DNA of 64,000 bases from Rubrivivax sp. (GTDB lineage: Bacteria > Pseudomonadota > Gammaproteobacteria > Burkholderiales > Burkholderiaceae_C), in the NCBI GenBank assembly GCA_004210455.1, contig SEFA01000006.1, positions 1 to 64,000 of the forward strand. Reading direction: 5' to 3'. Position 1 is the stretch's first letter, and each line of letters opens with the position of its first letter. Below, one piece after another: positions 50,580-56,359 of the stretch. Both the position numbers and the translations under genes were made by a program. A model generated the notes under the pieces. That model was not told the origin of the DNA. It was given only the letters and a program-made list of their open reading frames with translations, and ran no database searches.

Positions 50580-50601
50580 CATCTCGTGTGCACACGAGAT
50601 G
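50580..50601. repeat. Perfect 22-bp palindrome
   Basis: The half-site CATCTCGTGTG is followed directly by its exact complement, giving a 22-bp perfect palindrome with no spacer. It lies 10 bp after the PrtN-family stop and 45 bp before the convergent HEPN-like stop. There is no T-run on either side. It may be a regulator site, a recombinase/terminator-like hairpin, or a boundary of the cassette. Confidence 0.7.
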
Positions 50602-50645
50602 AGGGCCATCAACGCTGGCGACGCTGTGAGGATGGCCATGGCGCC

Positions 50646-51038
50646 TCACGGCGCAGTTGTGCACTTTTCAAGGAAATCCACTGTCTCATCATTCTGTGCC
50701 GCGATCTCCTCCGCTCGCAGCACATTCGAGAGTTCGTAGTCGGCAATCACCCGCCTAGCCTTCAGTGCCGCGAGCTTGGCAGCGAGCACGCGGCCCTTCC
50801 AACGTTGATCCGGACTCGCAGAGCGATCAAGCGCCCTCAACTTATTCTGAAGCTCAGTGTGAAGGCCTCCGGGCGCTCCACCAACAGAAGGCATGCCTGG
50901 CGTCGTTCCAATCCAGTGGGCCGCTCCGTGCATAGCCGCGTAGAAATTTCGGCTCACTGCGGAGCGGTGAGAAGCCTCATCAGTTGCCGCGTGAAGCGTC
51001 TCTGCAACTTCCTGGATATCCGCAAAACTTGTGGACAT
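50646..51038 (-). CDS. HEPN-like small protein, putative toxin
   Basis: A 130-residue all-helical protein. SRNFYAAMHGAAHW carries Arg30 and His37 (R-x6-H), and ARRVIADYEL carries Arg95/96 with Asp100-Tyr101; the combination recalls HEPN proteins of toxin-antitoxin and defence systems. The gene begins 3 nt after the TPR-like gene's stop (an upstream TTG would abut it), so the pair is one operon. It lies next to attR, is convergent with the phage operon and has lower GC. Catalytic RNase activity is not proven by these motifs; the start is chosen at MSTSFADIQ. Confidence 0.55.
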   Translation of the reverse strand: MSTSFADIQEVAETLHAATDEASHRSAVSRNFYAAMHGAAHWIGTTPGMPSVGGAPGGLHTELQNKLRALDRSASPDQRWKGRVLAAKLAALKARRVIADYELSNVLRAEEIAAQNDETVDFLEKCTTAP

Positions 51039-51041
51039 CAA

Positions 51042-51779
51042 TTACCCCGCGATGAAGCTAAATGCAAGACCTGGTACATCCAGATCGCGCTGGATCATCT
51101 TCATCAAGACCTCGTCGGTCATCTTGATCGCCTCGCGGCGATCCGCCTTCACGAGCAGTTGGTACAGGACCACATCGCCAGTTTCCCGAACAATAGGGGC
51201 ATCCTCCAGGAAAAGCATCCGATGCGAGCGCATGACTTCGCCTGCCACATCGAGCATCGCCTTCACCTGGTCCTCAGATACACCTATCTGCTTGAGTGTC
51301 ATACAGCACCTCTGCGCCTTGGCAATCGCCGCCACACCTTCTTCATCCTTCGAGGAATCTAGTCGTTCGTTGAGCTGAGACAGTTCGGACCATGATCCGG
51401 TCAACAGCAGCAGATTCGCGTTCGAAAGCTTGAAGAAGTCGGCCACCTTGCTCAGCAATTGAGCTGCCCGGCTGAAATATCCGAGGTTGCTCAGGACGAT
51501 GGCGGCCATCAGATCGAACTCGTTGTGTGGATCCGCTTTCAATCGGCGAGCGTTGTCGAGCCAATAGAGCGACTCATCAAGTTCACCGGTGATGTGATAC
51601 AGCATCCCTCGATGGATAGAGGCCGCTAACGCATCCACCTTCTGCAGCTTGTCGATCTGGGCATCGATCGAGCGCACGACGAAATCGGTTTTCTCCAAGT
51701 ACCGCGACCCGCCGAGGATCAGAGCCCCGATCGTGCCGCCCAGTTCGTTCTGGATCGTGGCCTTCTGTGGCCTAGCCAT
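51042..51779 (-). CDS. TPR-like helical protein, partner of HEPN-like gene
   Basis: A 245-residue protein. Residues about 55-125 look like two to three TPR-type repeats (HRGMLYHITGELDESLYWL, IVLSNLGYFSRAAQLL). The C-terminal half (RSHRMLFLEDAPIVRETGD, then LLVKADRREAIKM) has no known fold. No membrane segment. It precedes the HEPN-like gene in an operon and may be its sensor or neutraliser (inference). Local GC is lower than in the rest of the prophage: the 60-nt line starting at 51061 has 31 G/C. Confidence 0.6.
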   Translation of the reverse strand: MARPQKATIQNELGGTIGALILGGSRYLEKTDFVVRSIDAQIDKLQKVDALAASIHRGMLYHITGELDESLYWLDNARRLKADPHNEFDLMAAIVLSNLGYFSRAAQLLSKVADFFKLSNANLLLLTGSWSELSQLNERLDSSKDEEGVAAIAKAQRCCMTLKQIGVSEDQVKAMLDVAGEVMRSHRMLFLEDAPIVRETGDVVLYQLLVKADRREAIKMTDEVLMKMIQRDLDVPGLAFSFIAG

Positions 51780-51808
51780 GTCTCGTCCTCTCCCCGTACT
51801 TTCGGCGG

Positions 51809-51831
51809 ATTCTATGCATGCAAATCATGCA
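51809..51831 (-). promoter_or_regulatory. Promoter/operator of the HEPN-TPR cassette
   Basis: On the minus strand the -10-like TAGAAT (51809-51814) is directly preceded by an inverted repeat, TGCATG, five bases, CATGCA (51815-51831). A regulator bound there would occupy the core promoter. More TGCA-type half-sites follow to 51840. No good -35 is seen. Confidence 0.4.
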
Positions 51832-51880
51832 ATGTGCATGTGTGGATTACACATTCGCGGGGGTTCTACGCAGCGGCCTG

Positions 51881-51900
51881 GGGCAACAATAGTGCAACAA
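51881..51900. other. Candidate integrase arm-type sites near attR
   Basis: GGGCAACAA (51881-51889) and GTGCAACAA (51892-51900) lie 57-76 bp from the attR core. GTGCAACAA also occurs at 12861-12869 near attL. Paired short repeats at this distance suit the arm-binding domain of the integrase. Confidence 0.45.
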
Positions 51901-51944
51901 CCGGTGTTTGATATGGAAGTAAAGGCCTGATTTACAAGGCATTT

Positions 51945-52013
51945 TCACATCTTATCCGTCCAATCCAGCATGGGGGCGACGGACAGGCGCCAGGGGGAAA
52001 ACTTCGAGGACAT
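51945..52013 (-). pseudogene. dusA: Displaced 5' end of host dusA
   Basis: From ATG 52013 the frame reads MSSKFSPWRLSVAPMLDWT, then leaves the att core and stops after DKM. It is the original host start of dusA, cut off by integration. It lies 8 bp after the histidine-kinase stop, so dusA was probably the last gene of that operon before integration. Confidence 0.9.
51957..51971. other. attR core
   Basis: Exact 15-bp copy of the core at 12715-12729 (CGTCCAATCCAGCAT). It marks the right end of the prophage. Confidence 0.93.
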
Positions 52014-52021
52014 GAGGCGGA

Positions 52022-54073
52022 TTATCCCGCCGACGGTGACGTCAACTGGGCGATGAGCTGTTCCAGCCGCTCCGGCGAGACGGGTTTCACGACGTGTTCG
52101 TCGAACCCGGCCGCGAGCGCCCTCGCCCGGTCCGACGCCAGGCCGTAGCCGGTCAGCGCGATCAGCTTGGGCCGCTCGCCGCGCGTCTGCGCACGCAGGC
52201 GGCGCGCCAGCTCGTAGCCGTCCATCGCCGGCAGGCCGATGTCGATGAAGGCGACCTCGGGAGCACGCTCCGCGAACAGCCGCAGCGCGTCCTCCGGATG
52301 GTGGGCGATGCGCACCGCGTGTCCCTGGTCGACCAGCAACTGCCCGAGCAGATTCGCGGCGTCCTCGTTGTCGTCGATCACCAGCAGTTGGCTCGACGGG
52401 ATCGGACGCGACAACGCCGGCGCGGTGCCGACCTGCGCCTCGGTCGACGTCCGGGAGCGCGGCATGCGCACCACCACGACCGAGCCTTGGCCGATGCCGT
52501 CGCTGTGGGCTTCGACGCTGCCGCCGTGGAGCTTCACGATGTTCCTGACGATGCTGAGCCCCAGCCCCAGGCCGCCCTGCGCGCGGTCCAGCGCCTGCCG
52601 TCCCTGCGTGAACAGGTCGAAGGCCGTCGTCAGGGCCTCGGCGGACATGCCGATGCCGTTGTCCCGGACGGTCATCACGACCTCCTGGCCACCCGCCCCG
52701 TCCTCGCAGCCCACGCCGCCCACGCCCTCGGCCCGCGCGCCGACCGTGATCCGTCCGCCGGGCTCGGTGTACTTCGCCGCATTCGCCAGCAGGTTGGACA
52801 GCACCTGAATCATCCGGGCGGCGTCGGCGTCGACCGCCAGGCCGTCCTCCAGTTCGAGGGTCACCCGGTGGCGCCGCTGCTCGATCAGCGGATGCACCAT
52901 CTCCAGCGCGCGCTGGACCAGCGGTCCGATCTCCGTGCGTCGAAGGCTCAGTTCGACCTTGCCGCTGCTGATGCGCGACACGTCCAGCAGATCGTCCACC
53001 AGGCGGATCAGGTGCTGCGTCTGGCGGCGCAGGATTTCCAGCGGCCGGTCGGGTCCGTCGGCGCGCCGCTCCAGCAGCGTGAGCACCGACACGATCGGGG
53101 CGAGCGGATTGCGCAGCTCGTGTCCCAGCATCGCCAGGAACTCGTCCTTGACGCCGCTGGCGCGCTCCGCGTCGGCGCGCGCGGCCGTCTCGCGCAGCAG
53201 CAGTCCCTTCAGCGCCGTGATGTCGCGCACCGTGCCGATCGCCCGATGCGCCCGTCCGTCGGCCTCGCGCAGGAAGTAGACATGCTCGCGGACATGGACG
53301 GCCTGGTCGCCGACGTCGCGGAGCCGGTACTCAGCATTCCAGGCGGACGCCGAGCCGCGCAGCGCGGCATCGAAGGCGCGGGTGATCCGGTCCACGTCGT
53401 CCGGGTGGACCCGCGTGCGACGCCAGTCCGACCGCATCGCGCTACGCGACACGCCGCCGAAGAGCCGGTCGAGGTGGCCGCCCCACCAGAGGTCGTCGAG
53501 CGCCACATGCCAGTCCCAGAGGCTCTCCTCGGTGGTCTCGGAGAAGAGCTGCATCCGTTCCTGGTCCCGCAGCGCCGCCACTTGGTGCCAGGCGGTCTCG
53601 AGCGCGGAGCCGGCCAGCGCGGCAAGGGTCCCCAAGCTGTCGGACGCCGTCGTCGCGCGGTCGGGATCGCCGTCACCGTCACCGTCGCCTTCACCGACCA
53701 CGAGCGCGCCAGTGAGCCGCCCGGCGCGGTTGCGCAAGGGCACCGCGGACAAGTGGGCGGGGCCGTCGGGGAACAGGGCGCTGAAGATCGACGCGGTGTC
53801 CGGGCCCCGCGCGAGCCGCAGCGCGCCGCCCGTCATCGACAGCCGGCGATGCAGGGCATGAAGCGCCGATCGGACGGGCACGAGCGCGGTCGCTCCGGTG
53901 CTGTCGCCCCGCGCGACCGTCGCCTGTTCCCAGCTCCGTCCCGGCTGCAGGTGCGACGCGAAGGTTGGCTGGCCCGTCACCTCGGCGGCGGCCCGACGCG
54001 CGTGTTCCAGCAGGTCCTGCGGGCGCCGCAGCGCCATCAGCTCCTGGACGAAGCAGGTCAGGTCGAACGCCAC
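52022..54073 (-). CDS. Hybrid histidine kinase with PAS and receiver domains
   Basis: About 683 residues from a GTG at 54073. A GAF-like input region (about 1-170) is followed by a PAS domain (AEYRLRDVGDQAVHVREHVYF, shown in part), HisKA with the phospho-acceptor His in MLGHELRNPLAP, HATPase boxes (NLLANAAKY, DNGIGM, GGLGLGLSIV), and a receiver with the acceptor Asp in AFIDIGLPAMDGYE. No transmembrane helices are seen, so it is probably soluble. It lies 11 nt after the MEDS gene stop; the two are surely co-transcribed. Its ligand and target are unknown. A longer frame exists upstream but overlaps the MEDS gene. Confidence 0.88.
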   Translation of the reverse strand: MAFDLTCFVQELMALRRPQDLLEHARRAAAEVTGQPTFASHLQPGRSWEQATVARGDSTGATALVPVRSALHALHRRLSMTGGALRLARGPDTASIFSALFPDGPAHLSAVPLRNRAGRLTGALVVGEGDGDGDGDPDRATTASDSLGTLAALAGSALETAWHQVAALRDQERMQLFSETTEESLWDWHVALDDLWWGGHLDRLFGGVSRSAMRSDWRRTRVHPDDVDRITRAFDAALRGSASAWNAEYRLRDVGDQAVHVREHVYFLREADGRAHRAIGTVRDITALKGLLLRETAARADAERASGVKDEFLAMLGHELRNPLAPIVSVLTLLERRADGPDRPLEILRRQTQHLIRLVDDLLDVSRISSGKVELSLRRTEIGPLVQRALEMVHPLIEQRRHRVTLELEDGLAVDADAARMIQVLSNLLANAAKYTEPGGRITVGARAEGVGGVGCEDGAGGQEVVMTVRDNGIGMSAEALTTAFDLFTQGRQALDRAQGGLGLGLSIVRNIVKLHGGSVEAHSDGIGQGSVVVVRMPRSRTSTEAQVGTAPALSRPIPSSQLLVIDDNEDAANLLGQLLVDQGHAVRIAHHPEDALRLFAERAPEVAFIDIGLPAMDGYELARRLRAQTRGERPKLIALTGYGLASDRARALAAGFDEHVVKPVSPERLEQLIAQLTSPSAG

Positions 54074-54084
54074 GACGCCGCGGT

Positions 54085-54777
54085 TCAGGCCGGGGTCGCG
54101 CCGGCCCCGGCGGCAGCAGCCGTCAGGTTGGCCAATCGGGTATCGAGGATCCCGCCGTTGCGGTCCGTCGCGAGGAAGGCCTCCGGCGGCACGTAGTACA
54201 TCGACGAGTTGTCGATCCCCTGCGTGTCCAGCAGCACGCGGGGATGCGTGTGCAGCACGTCCAGGAGCAGCTCGGCGTCGAAGCGCCGCTGGTCGTACTG
54301 GCAGATGGAATAGGTCTTGGCGCCGGTGGCGTAGAACTCGTTGAGCAGCGCTTCGTATTCCACCAGGCGCTCGCTGCCCGGATCGCCTTCCAGGGCCCAC
54401 GACATCTCGCCGGTGACGCGCAGCGCGGTGTAGCCGGCGTCCACGGCGCGCGTGGTCTCCCGGCCAAGGATCTCGATCATCATGCGGGGGTCGAAGACGC
54501 CGTCGACGAGGTAGACGTCCTTGGCCGCCTGGACGACCAGCTGTCCGCTGGCGATCAGCGCGTCGACGTCGATCTCCGCTTCCAGCAGAGTGGCCCGCAG
54601 GCGTTCGGCGGTCTGCAGATGCACCAGGTAGAGCATCTGCTCGTGCCGTTCGATGCCCAGGCGCACGAAATCCACGGTGATCTGCCGCTGATCGGCGTCG
54701 CTGCGGAACATGCCGCAGTAGTGGTCACCCGGCTGCATCTCCTGCAGCGCGGGGAGGATGGACGTTCTGTCGCACAT
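54085..54777 (-). CDS. MEDS (DcmR-type sensory) domain protein
   Basis: A 230-residue protein starting MCDRTSILPALQEMQPGDHYC. The MEDS fold shows HYCGMFRSDADQRQITVDFVR, HEQMLYLVHLQTAERL and RVTGEMSWALEGDPGSE. MEDS domains sense small molecules or redox state and commonly pair with histidine kinases, as here. No output domain is present, so it likely feeds the downstream kinase. Confidence 0.85.
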   Translation of the reverse strand: MCDRTSILPALQEMQPGDHYCGMFRSDADQRQITVDFVRLGIERHEQMLYLVHLQTAERLRATLLEAEIDVDALIASGQLVVQAAKDVYLVDGVFDPRMMIEILGRETTRAVDAGYTALRVTGEMSWALEGDPGSERLVEYEALLNEFYATGAKTYSICQYDQRRFDAELLLDVLHTHPRVLLDTQGIDNSSMYYVPPEAFLATDRNGGILDTRLANLTAAAAGAGATPA

Positions 54778-54987
54778 GAGAGCCCCTTGTCAGACCCCAG
54801 CGGCCCGCCCCGGAGTGTAGGCCCGGCGCGACATCGGTCGTCCTGGCGCATCCCGAACCGCCTGTCCCCCCTCGTTGGAGGCAGCGGCTTGTTTCCAATT
54901 GCGTCGGAGCCCCTGAATGCGGCGACGCCGGAGCTTGCGTCCGTCGTACCATGCCCGCGCCCCGCGGTCTCTCCTGCCTCAAGTCCG

Positions 54988-55974
54988 ATGCCCCCGTCCC
55001 GTCGCCCGTCCGGCTCCGCCGGCGGCCTTGCGCGCCTTCGCGCCCCCGCTCTCGCGCTGCTGATCGCCGCGGGCGTGGCGCTGCCGTCGGCGCAGGCGCG
55101 GGCGCAAACACAGACACAGACACCGACGAAGGCCAAGACGACGAAGGCAGTGAAGGCCCCGAAGCCGGGCGCTTCGGCGGCCCAGCCGGCATCGAACCTG
55201 GCGAAGTCCGAACTCGCCGACATCGCCGACCTGCGCAAGCGGATGGCCGCGAAGACCGTGGTGGTGACGCGGCACGCGGAGGTCGCCGACATCGCCATCC
55301 AGGTCTGGGCGCGGACGACGCTGCCGAAGAAGTACTACGTCGCCGTGACGCAACAGGGCACGGTGCGGCGCACGCTCACCGCCACCGACGAGGCCGAAGC
55401 CTGGCGCAGCTACGACAGCTTCCGCCGCATGGCCGGCCTCGGCGAGGTGGGACGCCCCGTGCTGCTCGGCCAGATGACTGTGGAACCGGCGCCCGCGGCA
55501 CGCGTCCCCGAGGTCATGGCGGCCGCCGCGATGCCCATGGTTCCCGCCGTTCCCACGACGCCCACGATTCCCGCGATGGCGGCCACACCCGCGCCCGCAG
55601 TCCAGACCGTCTTCCCAACGACGCAAACGGCCGCGCCCGCTCCCCGGGCGGAGGCGCCCGTGTCCGCGCGCGAGCTCTCCGCGACGACGGGAGAGTCCGT
55701 CGATCAGCGAACGGACGCGCGCGCCGGCGGCTACGCGGTCGAGACGCTGCGTCGCGCGCGCTTCGGCGACGAGGTCGCGCGCCTGGTCTGGAGCGCGGAG
55801 AGTTCGCAGTACTTCGTGTCGCTCACGCGCCAGGGCACGGTCGTGGAGATGCTGCGCAGCCGCGACAGCGCCGAGGCGACCCGCACGTACGAGGACTATG
55901 CGCGCCAGGCCGAGCAGCGGGCCGCGCTGCTGCAACGCCCACCGACGGGACCGACGTCGTCGGCATCCCGCTAG
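54988..55974 (+). CDS. Secreted protein with duplicated module
   Basis: A 328-residue protein with a signal peptide (LALLIAAGVALPSAQARAQ). Two related segments of about 60 residues, near 85-150 and 250-310, share the pattern Y(Y/F)VxxTxQGTVxxxLxxxDxAEAxRxYxxxxR. They are linked by a long Ala/Pro/Thr-rich stretch. No known domain. Likely periplasmic or exported. Confidence 0.7.
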   Translation: MPPSRRPSGSAGGLARLRAPALALLIAAGVALPSAQARAQTQTQTPTKAKTTKAVKAPKPGASAAQPASNLAKSELADIADLRKRMAAKTVVVTRHAEVADIAIQVWARTTLPKKYYVAVTQQGTVRRTLTATDEAEAWRSYDSFRRMAGLGEVGRPVLLGQMTVEPAPAARVPEVMAAAAMPMVPAVPTTPTIPAMAATPAPAVQTVFPTTQTAAPAPRAEAPVSARELSATTGESVDQRTDARAGGYAVETLRRARFGDEVARLVWSAESSQYFVSLTRQGTVVEMLRSRDSAEATRTYEDYARQAEQRAALLQRPPTGPTSSASR

Positions 55975-56065
55975 CGTCGGCACCCCGTCCTACAGACACC
56001 GCTCCGGGATAGGCGAAGACTGGACGCATCCGGCCCTCGCGGCCATCGCGCCTCAGGAGCACGCC

Positions 56066-56215
56066 ATGATCCGCAAGCTCAGCAGCGGCCAGTACCGCCT
56101 GTACTCCCGCAACCCCGATCCCAAGACGGGCAAACGCCGCAACCTCGGGACCTTCGACACCCGCGAGGCCGCCGAGAAACACGAGCGGGAGGTGCAGTAC
56201 TTCAAGCGGCAGTGA
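56066..56215 (+). CDS. Small conserved basic protein
   Basis: A 49-residue protein (MIRKLSSGQYRLYSRNPDPK) continuing RRNLGTFDTREAAEKHEREV. CAGGAG precedes the ATG. Similar short proteins are found widely in Burkholderiales; function unknown. Confidence 0.75.
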   Translation: MIRKLSSGQYRLYSRNPDPKTGKRRNLGTFDTREAAEKHEREVQYFKRQ

Positions 56216-56359
56216 TGGACGACGAAGCGAACCGGCGTCCCCTCAATTTTCCTGACCCCATCGTCGCGTCGACGACCTGGGCTTCGTTGCGCCTCTATGC
56301 TTGCGTCGAACCGGCCCGCCCCGGCGCGCCGATCCACAGAGAGCACAGGGAGACAAGAC

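Larger units (their letters stand above)
12715..51971. mobile_element. Complete lambda-like siphoprophage integrated in dusA
   Basis: A 39.3-kb element bounded by a 15-bp direct repeat (12715-12729 and 51957-51971). It has a tyrosine integrase, lambda-like immunity and replication region, HK97-type head genes, a long non-contractile tail module with a G/GT frameshift, and a holin-endolysin-spanin cassette. No core function is visibly broken, so it may be inducible. Gene order on the minus strand follows early regulation, replication, late control, packaging, head, tail and lysis. Confidence 0.95.

Noticed and set aside
12715-51971. tRNA gene as the integration target
   Set aside because: No tRNA-like cloverleaf is visible at either end; the core lies in the coding sequence of dusA.
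54073-54400. Longer start for the histidine kinase
   Set aside because: The extension is Arg-rich and overlaps the well-supported MEDS gene; it is a shadow.
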